DNA of 64,000 nucleotides from Geitlerinema sp. BBD 1991-9 (GCA_001657325.1 LWRO01000034.1:1-64000), one strand, 5' to 3'. Shown: positions 36,323 through 45,715, numbered from the stretch's first letter. Notes: a model not told the origin generated them from the letters alone. Program-made: numbers and translations.

Positions 36323-36507
36323 AGCGTGTTCTCTCACGTCAACTCCGAACCGGCCTCGAGGTTTTGTCGAAACCGAATTCAGAATTATGGTACAGGCCTC
36401 AGCACGTTTTCGAGATCGAGATCGAAGCCCGGAACCCTCGATCGAAGTCGATCGAGTGTAAACAAACCGTTACATAATAGGGATGTTGTCGTTAGCGAGG
36501 TCTCTTG

Positions 36508-37179
36508 ATGGTCGAAATCTCTCCGAACCGACGCGCCCAGATTCGGCAAATGGCGACTGAAGCCGATCGAGACACGAATCCGTCTCGATGGTTCGAGCGC
36601 GTTTATGCAAGTGCGAACGGAGAAGCCAATACCATTCCCTGGGCGATCCTACAACCGAACCCCCTACTTCTCAGTTGGCTCGAACAGATGCAAGTCCGAG
36701 GCGACGGCCAGTCAGCACTCGTCATCGGTTGCGGTTTGGGCGACGATGCCGAAGCGTTAGCCCAACGGGGATTTCGCGTTACGGCATTCGACATTTCCGA
36801 CACGGCGATCGAATGGTGCCGTCAACGCTTCCCCGACTCGCCCGTGGACTATCGCACCTGCGATTTGTTTGCTTGCGCTGAAGGGTGGACTCGATCGTTC
36901 GATTTCGTCTTTGAATCGCGCACGGTGCAATCGTTGCCGTTATCCTTCCGCCGCCAAACCGTCGATGCCGTGTGCCAGTTCGTTGCCGACGAGGGAACGC
37001 TACTCGTTATCGCCAACCGACGGAATACTGAAGCCGAACCCGACGGCCCGCCCTGGCCGCTGTCTGACTTAGAATTCAAGTTTTTTGAGGACTTCGGTTT
37101 AACGGAAATTCGGCGCGATCGATTTTCTGGAAACACCCATCCCACCGTTCGCATCGAATATCGCCGAGCTGAGGGGTAA
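36508..37179 (+). CDS. Class I SAM-dependent methyltransferase (thiopurine/halide methyltransferase-like)
   Basis: This 223-residue protein has PWAILQPNPLLLSWLEQ, motif I ALVIGCGLGDDAEALA, VTAFDISDTAIEWCRQRFP, and FDFVFESRTVQSLP. The W-x-x-x-P-N-P and G-x-G-x-G-x-D-A-E-x-L order resembles the TPMT family, whose members methylate thiols, halides or tellurite/selenite. It is a single gene between a divergent desaturase and a convergent DUF3352 gene. The ATG at 36508 is used; an in-frame codon at 36505 is weaker. Confidence 0.8.
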   Translation: MVEISPNRRAQIRQMATEADRDTNPSRWFERVYASANGEANTIPWAILQPNPLLLSWLEQMQVRGDGQSALVIGCGLGDDAEALAQRGFRVTAFDISDTAIEWCRQRFPDSPVDYRTCDLFACAEGWTRSFDFVFESRTVQSLPLSFRRQTVDAVCQFVADEGTLLVIANRRNTEAEPDGPPWPLSDLEFKFFEDFGLTEIRRDRFSGNTHPTVRIEYRRAEG

Positions 37180-37202
37180 CCTGAGCGATCGATCTCCAAA
37201 AC

Positions 37203-38855
37203 TTAGCGATTCTCAACGTTTGAAGAAATCGTCACGTCTAAGACCACCGTCGAAACGTCGGGAGACGACGTGGCAATTCCGATTCCACCCATCGAATTGA
37301 GAAGAGCGAGACTTTCCGGCGTGACGACTTCACCGGCTTGTAAGGGAAGGGGGTTGATCAATTCCATCACCTGCTCGACGTTCGCGTATACGTAACCTGC
37401 ATTGGCTTGAGGTAGCTGTTGTTGGATGCGAACGAACGTTTCGTGACGATCGAGCGGCAATTCCGGCGGTGCGACCATAACGTCTACGATCGGATCGCCA
37501 AACGCGATCGCGAGCGTGTTATTGGCAATCCAACCGTATCCTAAGACCGTTTCCGGCTTCAAGCTAAAAAACGGCAGTTTCCACTGTGTCACTTCAATCC
37601 CGTTCGCCGAGCGAGAATCGATCGAAAGGGGAAACGGAACGTTTCGTTTGACGATCGACCCCAACTTTTCCAGGGTCGCCTCGGTCGTTTTTCGATCGCT
37701 CGTCTCCAACAACAAGGCACCGCCAAATCCCAAGGTCGCCAAAATTCCCTTTTCCGAGGGAATTAAACCAAAGGCAAACTCTCCATCCAACACGCCAAAC
37801 ACGTCTCGATCGACGTCCAATCCGATGCGGGCAAAACCCTGACGCAGTTCAGCGACGAAGGCTCGTCCCTCCTCGGTCGCTGCCGTCGCTTCGAGTAACT
37901 GCTGCCAACTTCGTGCGAGATCCCGTCCCTCTACCAACATCAACGTATCGTCTGGAAATCGTTTCACCAATTTCCCAGAGGGCGGAGCAAATTGCAGTTG
38001 CGAAACCGCTTCGTCGAAGTCAGACACCACCCGGCCGTGCAATCCGATATCCGTAACGCCAACACCCGCCACCAGTGATGTCACCGAAGGAAGTGCGCCT
38101 TCAGTCGGCAAACGTCCGTCCTCGATCGACGACTGTTGCAGCGTTGCCAGATTCGCAACGTAAACCCGCGCGAGGGGTTCGTCTAAACCCACGCCCTGGC
38201 GCAACCGCGCCGTCATGCCCGGTAATTCGGCAAACGACGACGTACTGCGAAACGTATCGATCGAAGATTCCACCAGTGCCAAATTATCGGCGACAGCGAG
38301 ATAATCGCCCAACACGGCGATGCTGTACGACGTACCGTCCGCCTGTACCAGCTTTGAAATCTTCGTTCCGTTATAGTCGATTTCTTCGAGCTTGCTTCCT
38401 TCGAGTCCTTTCACCCGGTTAGCAAACCCGAGAGCTTGGAGCTTGTCCTGAATTTCTACGACAGCCAACAGTTCCGACGATGAGATACCGGGTATCTCGT
38501 CAGGAACGATGGCGATCGCCACGTTGCCAATCCAAGGCTTGAGATCGCGATTGAAATCGAGTTGCGTTCCCCCGACAAACTCTTCCTGCCATCGATCGAT
38601 CTCGTCTCGGACGACCGCCTGGGCTTCCGGCGTTCCGAACTGTTTCAACTTACCCCACATTCGATCGGCAGTGCTAATGTAAGCGATCGCCACCGCTTCG
38701 TCGGGAATGACTTCTGCACTCCCGAGTGGTGAAAACTGGCGACCGAGACCGCCCCGTAGCACCCAATACGCGGCCGCACCACCCGCCACGAGAACCGCAG
38801 CCACAACGGCTGCAAACCCTCCGAAACAACCTAGCTTTTTCTTGGTTTCCGTCAT
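37203..38855 (-). CDS. DUF3352 domain-containing membrane-anchored protein
   Basis: This 550-residue protein has an N-terminal membrane anchor (LGCFGGFAAVVAAVLVAGGAA, residues 8-28) and a long periplasmic or lumenal DUF3352 region: PDEAVAIAYISTAD, FNRDLKPWIGNVAIAIVPDE, LAVADNLALVESSIDTF, GVLDGEFAFGLIP and GYVYANVEQVMELI near the end. This family is common in cyanobacteria and of unknown function. The frame opens at 38915, but ATG 38855 (MTETKKKLG) is directly before the anchor. It converges with the methyltransferase gene, 23 bases apart. Confidence 0.85.
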   Translation of the reverse strand: MTETKKKLGCFGGFAAVVAAVLVAGGAAAYWVLRGGLGRQFSPLGSAEVIPDEAVAIAYISTADRMWGKLKQFGTPEAQAVVRDEIDRWQEEFVGGTQLDFNRDLKPWIGNVAIAIVPDEIPGISSSELLAVVEIQDKLQALGFANRVKGLEGSKLEEIDYNGTKISKLVQADGTSYSIAVLGDYLAVADNLALVESSIDTFRSTSSFAELPGMTARLRQGVGLDEPLARVYVANLATLQQSSIEDGRLPTEGALPSVTSLVAGVGVTDIGLHGRVVSDFDEAVSQLQFAPPSGKLVKRFPDDTLMLVEGRDLARSWQQLLEATAATEEGRAFVAELRQGFARIGLDVDRDVFGVLDGEFAFGLIPSEKGILATLGFGGALLLETSDRKTTEATLEKLGSIVKRNVPFPLSIDSRSANGIEVTQWKLPFFSLKPETVLGYGWIANNTLAIAFGDPIVDVMVAPPELPLDRHETFVRIQQQLPQANAGYVYANVEQVMELINPLPLQAGEVVTPESLALLNSMGGIGIATSSPDVSTVVLDVTISSNVENR

Positions 38856-39083
38856 ACTGAAAATAGTAGGTATGCCTATTCCTTCATCGTGCGGCCAGCC
38901 AAAAATTGCAGTCAATAGACGTTCGATCGAGGCGAGGAGAAACTCAACACTACTGTTGCTGCTCGCTGCACCTGGGCGTTGCCGACAACGTCTAGACGCA
39001 CGCTTCGCTCTTCCCTGTAAAAGCCGCTCGATTGCTAGGATAGCCTTTTATTCCCTTCGTCGATCTGCTCCGAAGCATCCACT

Positions 39084-41675
39084 ATGTCTCACATTAACTT
39101 CGATCCAGACACGCCAAACACTAAAACGTTCGAGCTACCGGGGGCGCGTCCTCACTATACGCCCGATCGACCGGGACAAGTCGAGCATATTTTCCTCGAT
39201 TTAACCCTCGATATTGCCAAGCGCTGCTTTGAAGGCACCTGTCAGATTCAACTCAATCCCGTTCGCAACGGCATCGACACGCTCACCCTCGACGCAGTGG
39301 GAATCGAAATTGCCGAAGTGTCGATCGACCGCGAACCCCAACCCTTCGATAGCGACGGCCAGCAACTGACGGTTCGTCTGACTGAATCCTCGATCGCCAA
39401 CCAGCCAATTCTCCTGAACGTTCGCTATCGGGTCGATCGACCCCGTCGCGGTCTCTACTTCGTGGAACCGAACGAGAACGAACCGGACAAACCGACACAA
39501 ATTTGGACGCAGGGGGAAGACGAAGATTCGCGGTTTTGGTTTCCCTGTTTCGACTACCCCGGACAACTGGCGACTTCTGAAATCCGCGTCCGCGTCCCCA
39601 AAGACTTTCTCGCCATTTCAAACGGCGAACTTCTATCGACCCAAGTCGACGGTGACGAGAAAGTTTATCACTGGAAACAAACCCAGGTACATCCCACGTA
39701 CTTAATGACTTTAGCGGTGGGACGATTTGCTGAGATTCGCGACGAATGGCAGGGAAAGCCGGTAACGTACTACGTCGAACGCGATCGACTCGACGACGCG
39801 AGACGCAGTATGGGGAAAACGCCGCGCATGGTGGACTATTTCAGCAAAGCGTTCGGCTATCCCTATCCGTTTCCGAAATACGCGCAAGTCTGTGTCGCCG
39901 ATTTCATTTTCGGCGGGATGGAAAACACCTCGTGTACGCTGTTGACCGATCGATGTTTGTTAGACGAACGGGCGGCCGTCGACAACGATCGAACGGAAAG
40001 TTTAGTCGCTCATGAGTTAGCACACCAATGGTTCGGCGATTTGGTCGTCGTCAAACATTGGTCGCACGCTTGGATTAAGGAAGGGATGGCCTCTTATGCC
40101 GAGGTGTTGTGGACGGAATACGAGTACGGACTCGACGACGGGGCGTATTACCTTCTTCGAGAAGCCCGCAGCTATTTAGAGGAAGATAAAAATCGCTATC
40201 GCCGTCCCATTGTTACCAACGTGTATCGGGAAGCGATCGAACTTTACGACAGTCACCTTTACGAGAAAGGGGCTTGTGTCTATCACATGATTCGCTCGGA
40301 GTTGGGGGATGAGTTGTTCTTTCGCTCGATCGCCACCTTTGTGCGAGACAACGCTCATTCAACCGTCGAAACGATCGATTTATTGAGAGCGATCGAAAAA
40401 GCGACCGGACGCAATTTACAGTTTTTGTTCGATCTGTACGTGTTCCGAGGCGGACATCCGGACTTTGAGGTGAGCTATACCTGGGACGGGGACAACAACA
40501 TTGCCCAAGTGACCGTGAAGCAAACCCAAGCGCAAGAGGGAAACACGCTGTACGATCGAAACCTGTTCGATTTACAAATTCCGATTGCGTTTGGCACACA
40601 GAACGATACCATCCATCGGTTTACCGTTCGCGTGTGCGAACTGGAACAGAGTTTCTATTTTGCTTTACCGGAAAAACCGCTCTACGTCAGTTTTGACGAG
40701 GGTAATAACTTTCTCAAAACCCTCAAACTCAAATATCCTACGCCGGAATCGATCGCCCAGTTAAAACACGATCGAGATCCGATTTCGCGCATTTACGCCG
40801 CCATCGCATTGGGGAAAGACGGAAGTGTCGCAGCGATCGAAGCACTCTGCGAAGCGTTACGCTCGGATTCTTTCTGGGGCGTGCGCGTCGAGGTGGCCAA
40901 ACAGCTGGCAAAACTCAATTTGGAACAAACTTTTAAGGGATTGGTCGAGGGCTTGAAAGATTCCGATCCGCGGGTTCGTCGAGCGGTGGTGGACGGTTTG
41001 GGAACGATCGAAACTCGTGCGAGTTACAAGTCGGTGAAGTCGATCTTGAAGAAAGGAGATGAGAGTTATTACGTCGAAGCGTCCGCAGCGAAAGCGTTGG
41101 GTTCGATCGCGAAGAACGATCTCGACGAGAAAGTCAACGCCGACAAGGCAATCGAACGTCTAACGTGGGTTCTCGATACGAAAGCGGGTTGGAACGAAGT
41201 GGTTCGCAGCGGCGCGATCGAAGGATTGAGTCGGTTGAGTACGTCGGAAAAGGCGGCTGATTTGATTTTGGAGTACACGCAGCCGACGATACCGCAAGCC
41301 CTCCGTTTGAACGCGATTCGCGCCTTGGGAAAAGTTTCTACGGGACAGTCGGCGGCTAACGTCGAACGCATCGTCTCGCGGCTGAAACAGTTGTCATCGG
41401 AAGAGTTCTTCTTGACTCAGCGTTCTGTGGTCGTGGCGTTGAGAATGATGGAAACGCCGAAAGCGATCGAAATTTTGAGATCGATCGTCGATCGAACGGC
41501 GGACGGACGCATCGTTCGCGTTGCGGAGGAAGCCATCGAGAAAGTCCAGAAAAATCTCGGTTCGGATAAGGCGGTTAAGGTGTTGCGTCGGGATTTGGAG
41601 AAGATGAAGAAACTCAACCGCGAACTTCTCAGTCGTTTGGAAGCGTTAGAAGCAAAAACTGAAAAATCCGTGTAA
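39084..41675 (+). CDS. M1 family aminopeptidase with C-terminal HEAT repeats
   Basis: This 863-residue zinc aminopeptidase has an N-terminal beta domain (about 15-200), the exopeptidase motif as GGMENTS (from residue 277; GAMEN in the canonical family), and the zinc site HELAHQWFGD (from residue 310) with the third ligand in EGMASYAE. After the catalytic core the C-terminal part (about 565-830) is a series of HEAT-like helical repeats (for example SDPRVRRAVVDGLGTIE), ending in a coiled coil. It releases N-terminal residues from peptides in the cytoplasm. The HEAT tail replaces the usual M1 domain IV. The terminator at 42085 was probably closer before element B inserted. Confidence 0.9.
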   Translation: MSHINFDPDTPNTKTFELPGARPHYTPDRPGQVEHIFLDLTLDIAKRCFEGTCQIQLNPVRNGIDTLTLDAVGIEIAEVSIDREPQPFDSDGQQLTVRLTESSIANQPILLNVRYRVDRPRRGLYFVEPNENEPDKPTQIWTQGEDEDSRFWFPCFDYPGQLATSEIRVRVPKDFLAISNGELLSTQVDGDEKVYHWKQTQVHPTYLMTLAVGRFAEIRDEWQGKPVTYYVERDRLDDARRSMGKTPRMVDYFSKAFGYPYPFPKYAQVCVADFIFGGMENTSCTLLTDRCLLDERAAVDNDRTESLVAHELAHQWFGDLVVVKHWSHAWIKEGMASYAEVLWTEYEYGLDDGAYYLLREARSYLEEDKNRYRRPIVTNVYREAIELYDSHLYEKGACVYHMIRSELGDELFFRSIATFVRDNAHSTVETIDLLRAIEKATGRNLQFLFDLYVFRGGHPDFEVSYTWDGDNNIAQVTVKQTQAQEGNTLYDRNLFDLQIPIAFGTQNDTIHRFTVRVCELEQSFYFALPEKPLYVSFDEGNNFLKTLKLKYPTPESIAQLKHDRDPISRIYAAIALGKDGSVAAIEALCEALRSDSFWGVRVEVAKQLAKLNLEQTFKGLVEGLKDSDPRVRRAVVDGLGTIETRASYKSVKSILKKGDESYYVEASAAKALGSIAKNDLDEKVNADKAIERLTWVLDTKAGWNEVVRSGAIEGLSRLSTSEKAADLILEYTQPTIPQALRLNAIRALGKVSTGQSAANVERIVSRLKQLSSEEFFLTQRSVVVALRMMETPKAIEILRSIVDRTADGRIVRVAEEAIEKVQKNLGSDKAVKVLRRDLEKMKKLNRELLSRLEALEAKTEKSV

Positions 41676-41699
41676 ATCTCGCACCTCGACTGAGATATT

Positions 41700-42068
41700 G
41701 GGTGCATTTCATTTTTGCCAGAACATGAGGTGTAGGGTATGTTAGCGGGCTACAAAAAACTCGGCTGAAGTCGAGACGAATTGGGTGCATCTCACTTTTG
41801 CGATCAAAACCCCTCCGCCTTCGGCACCTCCCCTTAGCCAGGGGAGGATGGGAGGGGTGGCGAGCGCTCAGTCGAGTCGCGGAGGGGTCATTCTACGAAA
41901 TTGAGATGCACCCGACGAATTAGATACCCGCATACAGCATTTCCCTAGCAAGTGAGATACATATAGTCCTTGCCACGTCAAAGCTTAAGCCATGAAATCG
42001 TACCTCATCAGGTTGAAAAACGCGCTGTAACGCACCGACAACGATTTTTACAGTCTTGAGATGCAGCC
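41700..42068. mobile_element. Element B, long copy, with 8-bp target duplication; hosts a nested copy
   Basis: Left end GGGTGCATTTCATTTTTGCC, right end CTTGAGATGCAGCC (one base off the consensus CACCC). The flanking direct repeat GAGATATT is at 41692-41699 and 42069-42076. It is 369 bases long in all and is interrupted by the 131-base copy at 41783-41913. It sits between the aminopeptidase stop and its likely terminator. No ORF of note. Confidence 0.85.
41783..41913. mobile_element. Element B, copy nested inside the long copy
   Basis: Termini are GGGTGCATCTCACTTTTGCG and TTGAGATGCACCC. The 8-base duplication GACGAATT is at 41775-41782 and 41914-41921. The interior stem region is the reverse complement of the one in the 16151 copy, so the core is inverted relative to the ends. 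The segment around 41858-41880 (GGCGAGCGCTCAGTCGAG) is extra. Confidence 0.88.
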
Positions 42069-42084
42069 GAGATATTCATAAATG

Positions 42085-42110
42085 AGGCGTGTTATACACG
42101 CCTTTTTTTA
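42085..42110 (+). terminator. Rho-independent terminator (aminopeptidase gene)
   Basis: A perfect stem AGGCGTGT/ACACGCCT with a 3-base loop is followed by seven T. It lies 410 bases after the aminopeptidase stop. The intervening DNA is almost entirely element B. Confidence 0.85.
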
Positions 42111-42574
42111 TATGATTGGTGTCGATCGAGAAACGATCGTCGCTGTTGCCATCGAGCGAAAAATGGAGTCGATCGTCGATCGAGCGATGGGCTTTAAAAA
42201 TGCCGATTCAACAATAGAACGAACAGGGGTTAACGAGGGGTGAAGTCGTCTCATTTCGAGGAATTGGAGTCCAGAAAGTTAACTGAAACGCACGAAATTG
42301 CACTTGAAAGTTTGAGCGTTGTTTGACTTCTGTTCGGCTCTCGATTCCCTCGACACGACACTCAAATTTTGTATCGATCGATACTGTTCTTACCTTACTC
42401 CTATCGCATCGTAGTCTTCAGCCTTCTGGGATCGATCGAAGCAATGGGAATGCTCCCTCGGGGGGGAGAAGCCTGGCAAACCTTAACAGCCTGGATGCAG
42501 CGTGAACTCCCTGGAATCTACCGCTACACTATAAAACCGGTGTTCTAGGATGTAGCAACGATTTCGAGTCGTTC
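42111..42574. other. Intergenic region before the CbiO-like gene
   Basis: 464 bases with no supported gene. An open stretch of about 70 codons ends at 42549 (...WQTLTAWMQRELPGIYRYTIKPVF). It has no good start and no recognisable family. The promoter of the following ABC ATPase gene should be here. Confidence 0.4.
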
Positions 42575-43402
42575 ATGCTTAAAATGTTAAAACGTCGGCC
42601 AGCGATCTCGAACGATCGAATCCCCCCAGCCATCGACCTGCATCGCCTGACCTTTGCCTATCCCAATCTCCCACCCGCCTTGTGCGACCTCGATTTGCAG
42701 GTGAACGTGGGCGAACGGGTCGGACTAATCGGGCCCAACGGTGCTGGAAAAACCACTCTGTTTTTGACGCTCTGTGGAGTCCTCAAACCCATTTCCGGGG
42801 AAATTCGCCTGTTTGGCCTCCCTGTCGTTCCCGGTAATTTTCGTCCCGACGTGGGACTCGTGTTCCAAAATCCAAACGATCAGCTATTTTCTCCATCGGT
42901 TTGGGACGACGTGGCGTTTGGGGTACAAAATATGGGATTTCCACCCGATGCGGTCGATCGTCGGGTTCGGGAAGTACTGGACTTGGCGGGTGTTAAGGCT
43001 TTGGCCGATCGACCGCCACACCATTTATCGGGCGGTCAGAAGCGCATGGTTGCGATTGCCAGCGTGTTAGCCATGAAACCCAAGCTGGTCGTTTACGACG
43101 AACCCAGTGCGAACCTCGATCTGCGATCGCGTCGTCGTTTGATTCAATTTCTACAGGCTTCCCGCGAAACGCTCGTCATCGCTTCTCACGATCTCGAACT
43201 GCTCCTCGAAGTCTGCGATCGAACGATCCTCCTCGATGGCGGATGCATCGTCGCCGATGGCATTCCCACAGACATCATGGGTGATGCCACACTAATGGAA
43301 GCTCATGGACTGGAAAAACCCCACAGTCTCGTTCCCCACGCTCACGCCACCCAGGATCTCAATGCCGATGGACAAAGTTGCAATTCCTCCTATCCCATCT
43401 AA
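42575..43402 (+). CDS. Energy-coupling-factor type ABC transporter ATP-binding protein (CbiO-like)
   Basis: This 275-residue ATPase has Walker A GPNGAGKTTL (near residue 52), the Q-loop in GLVFQNPNDQLFSPSVWDDVAFG, signature LSGGQKRMV, Walker B KLVVYDEPSANLD and switch His in VIASHDLELLLE. QNPDDQ-F-type Q-loops are typical of ECF A-components that power cobalt, nickel or vitamin uptake. No T- or S-component is adjacent, so the membrane partners must be elsewhere. Its last 41 bases overlap the oligopeptidase gene. Confidence 0.87.
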   Translation: MLKMLKRRPAISNDRIPPAIDLHRLTFAYPNLPPALCDLDLQVNVGERVGLIGPNGAGKTTLFLTLCGVLKPISGEIRLFGLPVVPGNFRPDVGLVFQNPNDQLFSPSVWDDVAFGVQNMGFPPDAVDRRVREVLDLAGVKALADRPPHHLSGGQKRMVAIASVLAMKPKLVVYDEPSANLDLRSRRRLIQFLQASRETLVIASHDLELLLEVCDRTILLDGGCIVADGIPTDIMGDATLMEAHGLEKPHSLVPHAHATQDLNADGQSCNSSYPI

Positions 43403-45437
43403 GCCTCCCGTAGCCGACACTCGGCCCTACGTCCTCGAAGACCACGGCGATCGACGCATCGATAACTATTATTGGTTGTGCGATGTTAGCGATCCCGACG
43501 TTCTCGATTACCTCAACGCCGAAAACGCTTATACAGAGGCGATGACCGCCCACCTATCGGATTTTCGCGAAACCCTTTATCGAGAAATGTTGGGGCGCAT
43601 CCGAGAAACCGATCTTGGGGTTCCCTACCGCAAAGGTTCCTATTTCTACTACACGCGCACGGAAGCGGGAAAGCCTTACAGCATTTTCTGTCGTCGGCTC
43701 GATCGACCCGATGCACCGGAAGAAATTTTGCTCGACAGTAACAAACTCGCTGACGGTTACGACTTTTTCGATTTGGGAATTTGCCAAGTCAGTCCGGACG
43801 GACAGATTCTCGCCTACGCGATCGATACGACGGGAGACGAACGATACACGCTCTTTTTTCGCGATTTGTCGACCGGTCAGCTACATCGAGAAAAAATTAC
43901 CAATGTCGATCCGTCCTTTGTTTGGAGTAACGATAGCCGTACGGTCTTTTACTCGCAACTCGACGAGATCTATCGCCCCGAGCGAATTTATCGCCATTGT
44001 GTGGGAGACGACCCAACTTCAGACGTTCTGGTTTATCAAGAAGACGATCGAGCGTTTTACTTATCGTTGAAAAAAACGGCCAGCGAGGCCTATATCTTGC
44101 TGGAGTCGGAAAGTAAAATCACTTCGGAAGTTTGGTTTCTCGATGCCGATCGACCTTTCGAGCGATGGCGAGTCATCCGCAGTCGGACGGCGGAGATCGA
44201 GTACAGCGTCGAACACCACGGGGCGTTTTTTTACATTCAAACGAATGAAAACGCACAAAATTTTAAACTCATCCGCGCGCCGGTCGCCGATCCGGAACCG
44301 CACAACTGGGAAACGGTGGTGCCTCACCGGGACGATATTACGATCGTGGATATGCGTCCATTTGCTACCCATTTAGTACTCCTGGAACGGGAAAACGGAC
44401 TCCCTTACGTTCGCATCCGGGACGTGGAAACGGGAGAGACGCATTCGATCGAGTTTCCAGAACCGACGTATGCAGTTTCCCTGGGTGATAATTTCGAGTT
44501 CGATGCCCCCTACGTGCGCTTGCGATATACCTCCCTCGTCACCCCTCCGTCGATTTTCGATTACCATTTTCAAACGCGAAAATTGGAGTTGAGAAAGGAA
44601 ACGCCGGTGTTAGGGGGTTTCGATCGAACGCAATATCAAAGCGAGCGTTTGTACGCTAAGGCGCAAGACGGAACGTCAATTCCCATCTCGATCGTGTATC
44701 CCAAAGGGTTCCCCCGCGACGGTTCCCAACCTCTATGGCTGACCGGTTACGGTTCCTATGGCTTTCCGTATCCCGCTTCGTTTAATTCGACGCGGCTCTC
44801 GCTGCTCGAGCGAGGAATAGCTTTTGCGATCGCTCACATCCGAGGGGGTGGGGAAATGGGGCGCTCTTGGTACGAGGCGGGTAAACTCCAGAACAAGAAG
44901 AATACGTTTACCGATTTTATTTCCTGCGCCGAACATCTGATCGATCGAGGCTGGACGAGTTGCGATCGGCTGGCGATTTCTGGCGGAAGTGCTGGAGGAT
45001 TGTTGATGGGGGCTGTTTTAAACGAACGCCCCGACCTGTTCCACGTGGCGATTGCTGACGTTCCTTTTGTCGATATTGTCACGACCATTCTCGATCCAGA
45101 TTTACCCCTGTCTGCGATTGAGTGGGACGAGTGGGGCAATCCTCATGAGAAAACGTACTACAACTATATGTTGTCTTACTCTCCCTACGACAACGTCAAA
45201 GCCCAGGATTATCCCCATTTACTCGTGATTTCGGGTTTACACGACGCTCGAGTTAAATATTGGGAACCGACCAAATGGACGGCAAAACTTCGAGCGATGA
45301 AAACGGATAACAATTGTTTGCTGTTAAAAACAAACACCCATGCGGGACACGGTGGCACGTCGGGACGTTACGGACAGTTACGCGATATTGCCTTTGAATA
45401 TGCTTTCGTTCTCGATCGATTGCAATTTTTACTGTGA
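43362..45437 (+). CDS. ptrB: Oligopeptidase B (S9 prolyl-oligopeptidase family)
   Basis: This 691-residue serine peptidase has an N-terminal seven-bladed propeller (about 75-405) and a C-terminal alpha/beta hydrolase. The nucleophile Ser is in SGGSAGGLLMG (near residue 543), the Asp in SGLHDARVKYW (near 628), and the His in NTHAGHGGTSGR (near 660). AHIRGGGEMGRSWYEAGK is characteristic of oligopeptidase B, which cuts short peptides after Arg or Lys. ATG 43362 (or 43368) overlaps the end of the ABC ATPase gene. The frame is open to 43305, but that would deepen the overlap. Confidence 0.9.
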   Translation: MPMDKVAIPPIPSKPPVADTRPYVLEDHGDRRIDNYYWLCDVSDPDVLDYLNAENAYTEAMTAHLSDFRETLYREMLGRIRETDLGVPYRKGSYFYYTRTEAGKPYSIFCRRLDRPDAPEEILLDSNKLADGYDFFDLGICQVSPDGQILAYAIDTTGDERYTLFFRDLSTGQLHREKITNVDPSFVWSNDSRTVFYSQLDEIYRPERIYRHCVGDDPTSDVLVYQEDDRAFYLSLKKTASEAYILLESESKITSEVWFLDADRPFERWRVIRSRTAEIEYSVEHHGAFFYIQTNENAQNFKLIRAPVADPEPHNWETVVPHRDDITIVDMRPFATHLVLLERENGLPYVRIRDVETGETHSIEFPEPTYAVSLGDNFEFDAPYVRLRYTSLVTPPSIFDYHFQTRKLELRKETPVLGGFDRTQYQSERLYAKAQDGTSIPISIVYPKGFPRDGSQPLWLTGYGSYGFPYPASFNSTRLSLLERGIAFAIAHIRGGGEMGRSWYEAGKLQNKKNTFTDFISCAEHLIDRGWTSCDRLAISGGSAGGLLMGAVLNERPDLFHVAIADVPFVDIVTTILDPDLPLSAIEWDEWGNPHEKTYYNYMLSYSPYDNVKAQDYPHLLVISGLHDARVKYWEPTKWTAKLRAMKTDNNCLLLKTNTHAGHGGTSGRYGQLRDIAFEYAFVLDRLQFLL

Positions 45438-45589
45438 ATCGTCATTTGTTATCGGTTATCGATCGCCAGTTATCAGTTTCCCCTCACTCAGACGTTCGAT
45501 TTTCTAATCAGTAGATTCAATCGCTTGCGGTTTACAGTCCAGCTCTACGATCCCGTTTCTTCCGTCGAAATGGGATTCTTTGTTTGGGG

Positions 45590-45618
45590 TTGACACTTTT
45601 GTAGTATATAAGTAGTAT
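45590..45618 (+). promoter_or_regulatory. Sigma70-type promoter
   Basis: TTGACA at 45590-45595, a 17-base spacer, and TAGTAT at 45613-45618 (four of six matches to TATAAT). Transcription would start near 45625 and give a leader of about 185 bases before the small ORF at 45809. Confidence 0.55.
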
Positions 45619-45624
45619 AGAAGC

Positions 45625-45715
45625 GTGAAAGAAATGTTTTCAAGAACATTTTCTTTTCGTAGTGCATCTGTAAATTTTTTTCAAAAAACGGAATTTTTCC
45701 GAATTTTTCTAAGCG
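45625..45715 (+). ncRNA. Candidate structured leader or small RNA
   Basis: Just after the promoter there are two hairpins. The first is GAAATGTT/AACATTTTC around a short loop (about 45629-45655), followed by T-rich sequence. The second is CGGAA-TTT-TTCCG, preceded by an A run and followed by AATTTTTCT. The second looks like a weak intrinsic terminator, so the transcript could end as a small RNA of about 90 bases or be an attenuator for the downstream ORF. Confidence 0.35.

Noticed and set aside
42333-42549. Open frame of about 70 codons ending WQTLTAWMQRELPGIYRYTIKPVF
   Set aside because: No ATG at a sensible place, no ribosome binding site and no recognisable family. It could be a gene remnant, but evidence is too weak.
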